Of a stretch of DNA of 64,000 bases, positions 34,532-42,354 are shown one piece after another. Origin of the DNA: Bradyrhizobium sp. 132. Its GTDB lineage: Bacteria; Pseudomonadota; Alphaproteobacteria; Rhizobiales; Xanthobacteraceae. How positions within the stretch are numbered: the first letter of the stretch is position 1; each line of letters starts with the position of its first letter. Position numbers and translations under genes: made by a program. Location: contig NZ_JADPKY010000097.1 in NCBI RefSeq assembly GCF_023074185.1, positions 62,001-126,000 of the forward strand, in the 5' to 3' direction. The notes beneath the pieces were generated by a model. It saw only the letters and a program-made list of their open reading frames with translations. It made no database searches and was not told the origin of the DNA.

Positions 34532-35368
34532 TCAGTCGACCAGCCCGGCGAGCAGCTTTTTGATCCGCTCGGCATCTTCGGGTGCCGCCGGGTTGTAGAC
34601 GATCATGCTGAGATCGGAGCGGCCCTCGACATTGAAGCTCGAATATTCGAACGACATGGTGCCGTGAACTGGGTGCCGCAGCCGCTTGGTGCCGTCGCCA
34701 TGATGGCGTACGTCGTTGTCGCGCCACAGCGCCGCGAATTCCGGACTGGTGCGGCAGAGCTCATCGACGAAATCGGCGACATGCGAGACCGCGCCCGCCC
34801 GCGCGGCATCGGCCCTGAAGGCTGCCACCACGAACCGCGCCACGCTGTCCCAGTCATGATTTGCTGCGCGCACCCGGGGATCGCAGAAGATGAAGCGCAG
34901 GATGTTGCGCTGTCCCGGCGGGATCGCGCCGTAGTCGGTCAGCACCACGCTTGCGGCACGATTCCAGGCGACGACATCCCAGGTCGCGGTCCGCACCAGC
35001 GCCGGGCTGACTTCGAGTGCGTCGAGCACGCGCTGCAGCCGCGGCGAGACGCCTTCGCTCGCCTGGTAACGCACCTCAGGCGGTCGGCCGAGGCCGATCA
35101 GGAACAGATGCTCGCGCTCGACATCGGTCAGCATCAGCGCACGCGCGATGCGGTCGAGCACGTCGGCCGACGGCGCGCCGCCGCGGCCCTGCTCCAGCCA
35201 TGTGTACCAGGTCGGGCTGATATTGGCGCGCTGAGCCACCTCCTCGCGGCGCAGCCCGGGCGTACGCCTGCGGCTGCCGGCGAACCCGAACGCGGCGGCA
35301 TCGAGCCGGGTGCGGCGGTCTCTAAGGTAGGTCCCCAAAAGGTTCTCAGCTGTCGCGGTCTCGCTCAT
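34532..35368 (-). CDS. XRE-type transcriptional regulator with MmyB-like ligand-binding domain
   Basis: A 278-residue regulator. The N-terminal helix-turn-helix contains TPGLRREEVAQRANISPTWY and LEQGRG, the signature of the XRE/MmyB group. The C-terminal domain of about 170 residues matches the PAS-like MLTR ligand-binding domain (LVRTATWDVVAWNRAA and the ILRFIFCDPRVR segment). Family members often repress a divergent oxidoreductase gene. Here an SDR gene lies divergently 103 nt away with two matching operator-like sites between them. The ligand is unknown. Confidence 0.9.
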   Translation of the reverse strand: MSETATAENLLGTYLRDRRTRLDAAAFGFAGSRRRTPGLRREEVAQRANISPTWYTWLEQGRGGAPSADVLDRIARALMLTDVEREHLFLIGLGRPPEVRYQASEGVSPRLQRVLDALEVSPALVRTATWDVVAWNRAASVVLTDYGAIPPGQRNILRFIFCDPRVRAANHDWDSVARFVVAAFRADAARAGAVSHVADFVDELCRTSPEFAALWRDNDVRHHGDGTKRLRHPVHGTMSFEYSSFNVEGRSDLSMIVYNPAAPEDAERIKKLLAGLVD

Positions 35369-35379
35369 CCTGTTAGCTC

Positions 35380-35416
35380 TTATACCCTGATAATCTCACT
35401 ACTTTACCCGGATAAA
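35380..35416. promoter_or_regulatory. Paired operator-like sites between the XRE and SDR genes
   Basis: TTATACCCTGATAA (35380-35393) and TTTACCCGGATAAA (35403-35416) are related near-palindromes. Their TACCC/TTACC cores are 22 bp apart, about two helical turns. They lie 12-48 nt from the XRE start and 56-92 nt from the SDR start, as expected for binding sites of the adjacent regulator. Confidence 0.6.
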
Positions 35417-35471
35417 CCTAGCGCAGATGGTCGTCTCCACCAACCTCTCAAAGGTTTCTTGGAGATTACTC

Positions 35472-36350
35472 ATGCGTGTTTTCGTCACCGGCGCCACCGG
35501 CTTCGTCGGCTCCGCCGTGGTTCGGGACCTGATCGCCGCCGGCCATCGCGTTACCGGCCTTGCCCGCAGCGACACCGGCGCAGCCGCCCTCGCCGCGATG
35601 GGCGCCGAGGTCCATCGCGGGTCGCTGGAGGACCATACGTCCCTGCGCAGCGGCGCCGCTGCTTCGGACGGCGTCCTGCACCTCGGCTTCAACCACGACT
35701 TCTCGAAGTTTCTGGACAATTGCGAGCTCGACCGCCGCGCGATCCTGGCGATCGGCGAGGAGCTCAACGGCTCTGATCGTCCGCTCATCGTCACCTCCGG
35801 CGTCGCGCTGCTCGCCCCCGGCCGCCTCGCGACCGAGGACGACGAGTCCGCGCACGGCTTTCCACGCCTGTCGGAATCGACTGCGTTGTCGCTGACCGGC
35901 GTCCGCGCAGCCGTGGTTCGTCTTCCGCCGTCCACCCATGGCGAGGGCGATCACGGCTTCGTCCCGATCCTCATCAACCTTGCGCGTCAGAAAGGCGTGT
36001 CAGCCTATGTCGGCGACGGCCGCAACCGCTGGCCCGCCGCGCATCGCTTCGATGCCGCGCGCGTCTATCGGCTGGCGCTGGAGCAAGGCGCAACCACGAA
36101 GCACTATCACGCGATCGCGGAGGAAGGCGTGCCGTTCAAGGCGATTGCGGAGGTGATCGGCCGACGGCTCGGCGTGCCCGTCGTGTCCAAATCGCCGGAG
36201 GAAGCGGCCGCGCATTTCGGCTGGTTCGCACAGTTCGTGGGCATCGACGTTCCGACCTCGAGCGCGAAGACGCGTGCTGCTCTCGGCTGGACGCCGAAAG
36301 AAAAAGGGCTGATCGAGGATCTCGACCAGCCCTGTTATTTCGCGACCTGA
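35472..36350 (+). CDS. SDR family NAD(P)-dependent oxidoreductase (atypical/extended)
   Basis: A 292-residue extended short-chain dehydrogenase. The cofactor motif is VFVTGATGFVGSAVVRDL at the N-terminus, followed by ARSDTGAAAL. The usual YxxxK pair is not obvious: the segment after VTSGVALL differs, so it fits the atypical SDR group related to nucleoside-diphosphate-sugar epimerase-like proteins. The C-terminus contains GWTPKEKGLIEDLD. An upstream in-frame ATG at 35427 was rejected because GGAG precedes the ATG at 35472. Probable target of the divergent XRE regulator. Confidence 0.87.
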   Translation: MRVFVTGATGFVGSAVVRDLIAAGHRVTGLARSDTGAAALAAMGAEVHRGSLEDHTSLRSGAAASDGVLHLGFNHDFSKFLDNCELDRRAILAIGEELNGSDRPLIVTSGVALLAPGRLATEDDESAHGFPRLSESTALSLTGVRAAVVRLPPSTHGEGDHGFVPILINLARQKGVSAYVGDGRNRWPAAHRFDAARVYRLALEQGATTKHYHAIAEEGVPFKAIAEVIGRRLGVPVVSKSPEEAAAHFGWFAQFVGIDVPTSSAKTRAALGWTPKEKGLIEDLDQPCYFAT

Positions 36351-36370
36351 CGGCGCAGCTAGCGCCGTCA
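36348..36370. terminator. Bidirectional hairpin between the SDR gene and dctA
   Basis: TGACGGCGC and GCGCCGTCA form a perfect 9-bp stem around a 5-nt loop. It begins in the SDR stop codon and lies between two convergent genes. There is no T-run. Confidence 0.55.
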
Positions 36371-36385
36371 CAGGCAACCAGCAAA

Positions 36386-37720
36386 TCAGTCCGTCGTGAC
36401 AGCCGTTTCCATGTCGGTCGGATCGATCTGCCTGGCGAGGTTGGCGTTGAGCTTGTCGCGATCGAGTTCGCCCTCCCACCAGGCGACGATCACGCAGGCC
36501 ACGCCGTTGCCGCACAGATTGGTCAGCGCGCGGCACTCGCTCATGAACTTGTCGATGCCGAGCACGATCGCCATGCCCGGCACGAGGCGCGGATCGACCA
36601 CGGCGAGCGTTGCCGCCAGCGTGATGAAGCCCGCGCCGGTGATACCGGAGGCCCCCTTCGAGGTCAGCATCGCCACCACCAGGATCGTCAGCTGCTGGCC
36701 GAAGGTGAGATCGAAACCCAGCGCCTGCGCGATGAACAGCGTCGCCAGCGTCATGTAGATGTTGGTGCCGTCGAGATTGAACGAATAGCCCGTGGGCACC
36801 ACGAGGCCGACCACCGACTTCGAGCAGCCGAGGCGCTCGAGCTTTTCCATCAAGGACGGCAACGCGCTTTCCGAGGACGAGGTGCCGAGCACAATCAGCA
36901 GCTCGTCCTTGATGTAGGCGAGGAACTTGAAGATGGAGAAGCCCGCGAAGCGCGCGATGGTACCGAGCACGACGAACACGAACAGCGCCGCGGTCAGGTA
37001 GAACGTCGCGATCAGGCCGACCAGGTTGAGGATCGCCCCGGTGCCGAACTTGCCGATGGTGTAGGCCATCGCGCCGAAGGCGCCGATCGGCGCCGCGCGC
37101 ATCACGATGGAGATGACTCCGAACACCGCATGCGCGGCGTCGTCGATGAAGCTGCGGATGGTGTGACCGCGCTCGCCGAGCCCCATGATGGCGAAGCCGA
37201 ACAGCACCGAGAACAGCAGCACCTGCAGGATCTCGCCTTGCGCGAAGGCGCCGACGACGGTGTCCGGAATGATATGCAGCACGAAGTCGACCGACCTCTG
37301 GCCTTCGGCCTGCTTGGCGTAGTTGGCGACGGCCTGCGCGTTGGCCGCGGCGCTGCCGAAGCCCGCACCCGGCTTCACCAGATTGCCGATGATGAGTCCG
37401 ATCACCAGCGCGAAGGTCGAGACGATCTCGAAATAGACCAGCGCCTTGACGCCGATGCGGCCGACCTTCTTGGCGTCTTGAATATGTGCGATGCCCGAGA
37501 CCACGGTGCAGAAGATGATCGGCGCGATCACCATCTTGATCAGTTTGATGAAGCCGTCGCCGAGCGCCTTGACCCATTCGTTGGTGGCGATTGACGGCCA
37601 AAGCCAGCCGACGATGGCGCCGAGCACGATCGCGATCAGCACCTGGACATAGAGAACCTTGTACCACGGCTTGGCGGCGGGCGGCACGACCGGCGCCCCC
37701 GCCATCGTTGTCGTCGTCAT
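36386..37720 (-). CDS. dctA: C4-dicarboxylate:cation symporter DctA
   Basis: A 444-residue member of the dicarboxylate/amino acid:cation symporter family, with eight membrane helices and two re-entrant loops. It has the serine-rich hairpin SSSESALPSLMEKLERLG, the GYSFNLDGTNIYMTLA motif in TM7, and the TSKGASGITGAGFI substrate-binding loop. It takes up succinate, fumarate and malate, key carbon sources for rhizobia in symbiosis. The usual DctBD regulators are not nearby, and I saw no clear sigma-54 site upstream. A GGGGGAG site precedes the ATG. Confidence 0.95.
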   Translation of the reverse strand: MTTTTMAGAPVVPPAAKPWYKVLYVQVLIAIVLGAIVGWLWPSIATNEWVKALGDGFIKLIKMVIAPIIFCTVVSGIAHIQDAKKVGRIGVKALVYFEIVSTFALVIGLIIGNLVKPGAGFGSAAANAQAVANYAKQAEGQRSVDFVLHIIPDTVVGAFAQGEILQVLLFSVLFGFAIMGLGERGHTIRSFIDDAAHAVFGVISIVMRAAPIGAFGAMAYTIGKFGTGAILNLVGLIATFYLTAALFVFVVLGTIARFAGFSIFKFLAYIKDELLIVLGTSSSESALPSLMEKLERLGCSKSVVGLVVPTGYSFNLDGTNIYMTLATLFIAQALGFDLTFGQQLTILVVAMLTSKGASGITGAGFITLAATLAVVDPRLVPGMAIVLGIDKFMSECRALTNLCGNGVACVIVAWWEGELDRDKLNANLARQIDPTDMETAVTTD

Positions 37721-37801
37721 GTTTCACTCCCCCTCAACTCAGAGCCAGCCAAGATCAACTTGGCCGGCCCTGTCAATTGGAACTGCTCGCTATTGCGCGT
37801 A

Positions 37802-38413
37802 TTACCGGCGATCGACGACCCGGCGTATCGCCGGCATCAACGTCGCGCCAAGCGCGTTCTTGACCAGCGAGGCCGCAACGAACGGCAGCAGGCCGACCTG
37901 CCACGCCTTCGCGGCGCCCAGGCCGAGGCCGAAGGCCAGCCAGCCAAAGCCCGCGGCCAGAATGAGGATGTGGCCCACGGCCATGGCCGCAAACAGCAGC
38001 ACCACGCTGCGGTCCCAACCGCGCTCGGCGAGCCAGCCGGTGACGAAGGCAGCGCCAATGAAGCCGAACAAATAGCCCGCGGTCGGGCCGACCAGCGGTG
38101 CAATTCCACCGACCGGACCGGCGAATACCGGCAGGCCCATCGCCCCCTCAGCGAGGTAGGCAACCATGGTTGCGCTGCCAAGCCGCCAGCCATAGGCGGC
38201 ACCGATCATCAACACGACCAGCGTCTGCAATGTCATGGGCACGTAAGGCAGCGGCAGGTTCACCTTGGCGGACAGCGCCATCAAGCCGGTGCCGAGCGCA
38301 ATCAGCACGAGCGCGCGACGTGCGCCGACGGCTTCACCCGGCCGGGTCGGCCACATCAATGCGGCGAGAGAAGAATGAGAAGTGGCGGTGGACGGGACGG
38401 AACGGTCAGACAA
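37802..38413 (-). CDS. bioY: Biotin transporter BioY (S component of ECF transporter)
   Basis: A 203-residue integral membrane protein with about six helices that binds and imports biotin. The family core is visible in LPLPYVPMTLQTLVVLMIGAAYG split across residues 55-78, and in GGIAPLVGPTAGYLFGF. I chose the TTG at 38413, preceded by GGAG at a 7-nt spacing; the next in-frame ATG is 19 codons later. No bioM/bioN energising genes are visible. Solitary BioY proteins can transport biotin at low rate. It follows the aminotransferase gene by 46 nt, so the two may be co-transcribed. Confidence 0.87.
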   Translation of the reverse strand: MSDRSVPSTATSHSSLAALMWPTRPGEAVGARRALVLIALGTGLMALSAKVNLPLPYVPMTLQTLVVLMIGAAYGWRLGSATMVAYLAEGAMGLPVFAGPVGGIAPLVGPTAGYLFGFIGAAFVTGWLAERGWDRSVVLLFAAMAVGHILILAAGFGWLAFGLGLGAAKAWQVGLLPFVAASLVKNALGATLMPAIRRVVDRR

Positions 38414-38459
38414 AATTGAACTCCGGAGGCTGTCGAAGAAGGCTGTCGAAAACTCGCGG

Positions 38460-39647
38460 CTATTTAAGCCAGTGAGCGATCCGGTCAACTGCTTCCCGCA
38501 TCTCCTCTGCCGAACGCGCATAAGAGAGGCGTATGAATGAACGACCGTGGATGGGATCGAAGTCGAGGCCTGGCGTGACCGCGACGTGCGCCTGCTCCAG
38601 CATCTGCTTGGCGAACTCGAAACCGTCGGAGGTGAAGTCCGAGACGTCCGCATAGAGATAGAATGCGCCGTCGGCCGGCAGAAACCTGGTCAGGCCGGCC
38701 TTGGGCAATCCCTCGATCAGGATGCGCCGGTTTTCCTGATAGCCGTGCTTGATCTCCTCCATCTCGGCCGCGCCGTCGAAGGCAGCCTCGGCCGCGATCT
38801 GCGACAGCGACGGCACCGAGATCGACAAGTTCTGCTGGAGCCGCTCGATCGGCCGCACCAGAATTTCGGGCACGACCATCCAGCCAACACGCCAGCCCGT
38901 CATGCAAAAATACTTCGAGAAGGAGTTGATCACGAGTGCGCGGTCCGACAGCGCTGCCGCCGTCACCGCGGGAAACGCATAGTCGAGCCCGTGATAGATC
39001 TCATCCGAGATGAAACGGATGCTCGCGTCTTCCGCCGCCGCGATCAGGCCAGCGAGCGCCTCGCGGGACATCATCGTCCCGGTCGGATTGGCGGGGCTGC
39101 CGACCAGCACGCCCTTCAGCGGCGCCTTGCGGTGGGCGGCCAGCAAGGCCTCGCCGGTCAGCGCATGGCGCGTCTCGTTCGTGGTCTCGATCAGCACCGG
39201 CTCGCAGCCGAGCGCGGTGAGGATATGACGGTATGGCGGATAGCCCGGCACCGTCACGGCGACGCGGTCGCCGGGCTCGAACATCGCCAGGAAAGCCAAA
39301 ATGAACCCGCCGGAGGAGCCCGTGGTCACCACGACCCGCTCGGGGCTGACGTCACAGCCATAGGCGTCGCGATAGTGTCGCGCGATGCGCTCGCGCAGGC
39401 TGGGGATGCCGAGCGCGGAGGTATAATCGATCCGACCCGCATCGAGCGCCGCATGGGCGGCCGCAATCGCGGTCTTCGGCGCGCCGGCGGCGGGCTGGCC
39501 GACCTCCATGTGGATGACGTGGCCCCCGGCCGCCTCGATTCGGGCCGCCGCGGCCATGACGTCCATGACCATGAACGGGGGAACATCGCTGCGGCGGGAG
39601 GGCTCGAGCCACTGCCCCAACCGGTTCCTCAATGTCGCATCGTTCAT
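38460..39647 (-). CDS. PLP-dependent aminotransferase (class I/II)
   Basis: A 395-residue fold-type I aminotransferase. Visible landmarks are GQPAAGAPKTAI near the N-terminus, SPANPTGTMMS, the aspartate in FISDEIYHGLDY and the PLP lysine in INSFSKYFCMTGWRVGW. A C-terminal arginine in RSFIRLSYA binds the substrate carboxylate. It resembles aspartate/aromatic aminotransferases of the I-gamma group, but the amino donor is unresolved. It is divergent from the M48 protease gene and upstream of bioY. KAPA synthase-type features are absent, so a direct biotin role is not supported. Confidence 0.88.
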   Translation of the reverse strand: MNDATLRNRLGQWLEPSRRSDVPPFMVMDVMAAAARIEAAGGHVIHMEVGQPAAGAPKTAIAAAHAALDAGRIDYTSALGIPSLRERIARHYRDAYGCDVSPERVVVTTGSSGGFILAFLAMFEPGDRVAVTVPGYPPYRHILTALGCEPVLIETTNETRHALTGEALLAAHRKAPLKGVLVGSPANPTGTMMSREALAGLIAAAEDASIRFISDEIYHGLDYAFPAVTAAALSDRALVINSFSKYFCMTGWRVGWMVVPEILVRPIERLQQNLSISVPSLSQIAAEAAFDGAAEMEEIKHGYQENRRILIEGLPKAGLTRFLPADGAFYLYADVSDFTSDGFEFAKQMLEQAHVAVTPGLDFDPIHGRSFIRLSYARSAEEMREAVDRIAHWLK

Positions 39648-39806
39648 CGATTTCTGCTATTCGCTGGCGGACTGGTCCGTCCCGTCCGGAAACGGGGCGC
39701 TTGCGCCCCAGACTGGCCGCATTGTACGGCTCATAAGGGGTAAGGCGCACAAGGGCATATCGCGTATCCGGTCCGCCGCCAATCGACAAAACCAATCACG
39801 AAGCTC

Positions 39807-39862
39807 CTTGACCAAGAATGCTTGACCAAGGCTGCTTGAACAAGTCCGTTTGACCCAGACCG
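39807..39862 (+). repeat. Four imperfect 14-bp tandem repeats before the M48 protease start
   Basis: Units are CTTGACCAAGAATG (39807), CTTGACCAAGGCTG (39821), CTTGAACAAGTCCG (39835) and TTTGACCCAGACCG (39849). A decayed fifth unit beginning CTTGATG supplies the ATG at 39867. They occupy the position where a ribosome-binding site would be, and no Shine-Dalgarno is visible. Confidence 0.8.
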
Positions 39863-39866
39863 CTTG

Positions 39867-41270
39867 ATGTTGCTCCAGATCGCATTGCGCAAGAAGGCCA
39901 CCGTTCTCACCGCCCTCGTCACGGCGGCTGCGATTGCGCTGCTGCCGTTGCCGGCCGCGCAGGCGCAGATGAAGGGGCCGCCGGTGCTGCGCGACACCGA
40001 GACCGAACAGCTCCTGCGCGAATACACGCGCCCGATCCTGCGCGTCGCCGGTCTGGAGAAGCAGAACATCCAGATGGTGATCGTCAACGAGGGCTCGTTC
40101 AACGCGTTCGTCGCCGATGGTCGCCGCATCTTCGTCAATTACGGTGCGATCCTTCAGTCGGAGACGCCGAACCAGATCATCGGCGTGCTCGCGCACGAGA
40201 CCGGGCATCTGGCCGGCGGCCATCTGTCCAAGCTGCGCGAGCAGCTCGCCAACGCCCAGACCCAGATGATCATCGCGATGCTGCTCGGCGCCGGTGCGAT
40301 GGTCGCAGGCAGCACACGCGGCAGCGGCAGCGCCGGCAACAATGGGCTGGCCAATGCCGGCGCGGCGGCGATCGCCGGACCGCAGGAGATGATCCGCCGT
40401 ACGCTGCTGTCCTATCAGCGTCAGCAGGAGGAGAACGCCGACCGCGCCGGCGTGAAATTCCTGACTGCGACCCAGCAATCGCCGAAGGGCATGTACGAGA
40501 CCTTCAAGCGCTTCACCAGCGAGAGCCTGTTCGCGGCACGCGGCACCGATCCCTATCTCCAGTCGCACCCGATGCCCGCAGAGCGCGTCGCTGCACTCCA
40601 GCAATTCGCCAGCGCCAGCCCCTATTGGGACAAGAAGGACGATCCCGCGCTCCAGCTCCGCCACGACATGGTGCGCGCCAAGATCTCCGCCTTCATGGAG
40701 CGGCCCGAGACGGTCTACCGCCGCTATCCCCAGACGAACGACAGCATGCCGGCGCGCTATGCCCGCGCCATCAGCACCTATCTCCACGGGGATTTGCGCA
40801 GCGCGCTCGCCCAGATCGACGCGTTGATCCAGGTCCAGCCCAACAATGCGTATTTTTACGAGGTGCGCGGCCAGGCCCTGCTGGAAGGTGGCAAGCCGGC
40901 CGAGGCGATTCCCGCCCTGCGCAAGGCTGTCGCACTCTCGAACAACGCGCCCCTCATCGAGATGTTACTTGGGCAGGCGCTGGTTGGGTCCGATAATAAA
41001 GCCTACACCGATGACGCCGTTCGGATTCTCAGGAGCGCGGTGGCACGGGAACCGGAGGCCCAGCTCGGCTACATGCAGCTCGCGATGGCCTATGGCCGGA
41101 AGGGAGACTATGCCGAGGCGGATCTGGCGTCGGCACAGGCCGCTTATCTGCGCGGCGACAACAAGACCGCCCGCGAGCTTGCGACGCGCGCGAAAACCCG
41201 TTTCGCCGTCGGCACGCCCGGATGGGTCAAGGCCGACGACATCGTGGCGTCAAAACCGTCGCGCAACTAA
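39867..41270 (+). CDS. M48 family metalloprotease with TPR repeats (BepA-like)
   Basis: A 467-residue exported protease. A signal peptide of about 34 residues (ending AAQAQ) precedes an M48 domain with the zinc motif HETGH. A third ligand sits in EENADRAGVKFL. The C-terminal 200 residues form TPR-like helical hairpins (YFYEVRGQALLEGGKPAEAIPALRKAV, read as two helices). The layout matches BepA/YfgC, a periplasmic protease and chaperone for outer-membrane protein assembly. The ATG at 39867 lacks a Shine-Dalgarno and is preceded by tandem repeats; a TTG lies directly before it. Confidence 0.9.
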   Translation: MLLQIALRKKATVLTALVTAAAIALLPLPAAQAQMKGPPVLRDTETEQLLREYTRPILRVAGLEKQNIQMVIVNEGSFNAFVADGRRIFVNYGAILQSETPNQIIGVLAHETGHLAGGHLSKLREQLANAQTQMIIAMLLGAGAMVAGSTRGSGSAGNNGLANAGAAAIAGPQEMIRRTLLSYQRQQEENADRAGVKFLTATQQSPKGMYETFKRFTSESLFAARGTDPYLQSHPMPAERVAALQQFASASPYWDKKDDPALQLRHDMVRAKISAFMERPETVYRRYPQTNDSMPARYARAISTYLHGDLRSALAQIDALIQVQPNNAYFYEVRGQALLEGGKPAEAIPALRKAVALSNNAPLIEMLLGQALVGSDNKAYTDDAVRILRSAVAREPEAQLGYMQLAMAYGRKGDYAEADLASAQAAYLRGDNKTARELATRAKTRFAVGTPGWVKADDIVASKPSRN

Positions 41271-41367
41271 ATCGACCAAGCTACGCCTTACACCACCACG
41301 TCACGACACCGAGCTTAAGTCAGCCGGGACGTTTTCCGAAACCTGCTTTGGATAAGAGGATTTGCCT

Positions 41368-42135
41368 ATGCCTTCGCTGCGCCTGCTTGCTCCCGCGCTG
41401 TTCGCGCTCGCCCTGTTCGGCGCGGCCGCGCCCGCGTCGGCCGACAGCTTCTCCGATGCCCAGCGCACCGACATCGAGGCGATCATCAAGAACTACCTCG
41501 TCACTCATCCCGAGGTGCTCGAGGAGGCGATGACCGAGCTCACCAAGCGCCAAGCCACGGCCGAGACGCAGAAGCACGAGGCCAGCATCGCGCAGAATTC
41601 CGATGCGATCTTCAACTCGCCGCGCCAGGTCGTGCTCGGCAACAAGGACGGCGACGTCACCTTCGTCGAGTTCTTCGACTACAATTGCGGCTACTGCAAG
41701 CGCGCCATGGGCGACATGCTCGACCTCATGAAGGCCGATCCGAAGCTGAAGGTCGTGCTGAAGGAGTTTCCGGTGCTGAGCCAGGGCTCGGTCGAAGCAG
41801 CCCAGGTCGCGGTCGCGGTGCGCATGCAGGATCCCTCCGGCAAGAAATATCTCGATTTCCATCAGAAGCTGCTCGGCGGCCGTGGCGCGGCCGACAAGGC
41901 GCGCGCGCTTCAGGCGGCCAAGGAAGCCGGTCTCGACACCGCCAAGATCGAGAAGGACATCGGCAGCGCCGAGGTGCGCACCACCATCGAGGAGAACTTC
42001 AAGCTCGCGGAAGCGATGGGCATGAATGGCACGCCGAGCTATGTGATCGGCAAGCAGATCGTTGTTGGCGCCATCGGTGTCGAGGGCCTCAAGGAAAAGA
42101 TCGGCATTGCCCGCTGCGGCAAGGCGACTTGCTGA
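41368..42135 (+). CDS. DsbA family thiol:disulfide protein with ScsC-type N-terminus
   Basis: A 255-residue periplasmic protein with a signal peptide ending ASA and an N-terminal helical ScsC_N-like domain (TDIEAIIKNYLVTHPEVL). The DsbA/Com1 thioredoxin fold follows, with CGYC in FDYNCGYCKRA and the cis-proline in NGTPSYVIG. A second cysteine pair is at the very C-terminus (RCGKATC). It may be an oxidase or isomerase; the ScsC-like domain in other species allows trimerisation and isomerase activity. An AGAGGA site precedes the ATG. It follows the M48 gene by 97 nt. Confidence 0.9.
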   Translation: MPSLRLLAPALFALALFGAAAPASADSFSDAQRTDIEAIIKNYLVTHPEVLEEAMTELTKRQATAETQKHEASIAQNSDAIFNSPRQVVLGNKDGDVTFVEFFDYNCGYCKRAMGDMLDLMKADPKLKVVLKEFPVLSQGSVEAAQVAVAVRMQDPSGKKYLDFHQKLLGGRGAADKARALQAAKEAGLDTAKIEKDIGSAEVRTTIEENFKLAEAMGMNGTPSYVIGKQIVVGAIGVEGLKEKIGIARCGKATC

Positions 42136-42161
42136 GCGCGCATTTACAACGACACGATGAG

Positions 42162-42191
42162 AAAAGGCCGGCTGATGAGCCGGCTTTTTTT
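42162..42191 (+). terminator. Intrinsic terminator after the DsbA-like gene
   Basis: GCCGGC (42167-42172) and GCCGGC (42179-42184) pair around TGATGA. Four A residues precede the stem and seven T residues follow it. Confidence 0.9.
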
Positions 42192-42285
42192 GTTGGCACT
42201 GCTTTCATCGCGAACGTGGCGCGAATCCGACGTACGCGTTCATCTCGCGTTTAGGAAACAAATGCCCCGGAACCCCCGATGTTCC

Positions 42286-42310
42286 GGAACAACTCAAATC
42301 TCCTTTCGTT
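42286..42310 (+). promoter_or_regulatory. EcfG-type general stress promoter upstream of the DUF1236 gene
   Basis: GGAAC (42286-42290), a 16-nt spacer, then CGTT (42307-42310), an exact match to the EcfG consensus of alphaproteobacteria. The -10 element ends 44 nt before the ATG. The -35 overlaps an inverted repeat (CCGGAAC-N7-GTTCCGG, 42267-42287). Confidence 0.75.
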
Positions 42311-42354
42311 GTCGGCGCGGGCAATGACGCAAAGAGACACGTGAGGAGAATTCT

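Noticed and set aside
35427..35471. Upstream ATG extending the SDR protein by 15 residues
   Set aside because: The Rossmann strand starts right at the ATG at 35472, which has GGAG upstream; the longer version would place the extension before the family start.
37721..37801. Sigma-54 promoter for dctA
   Set aside because: No GG-N10-GC pair with flanking consensus is present in the short gap upstream; TGGCTGG-type matches lack the -12 GC.
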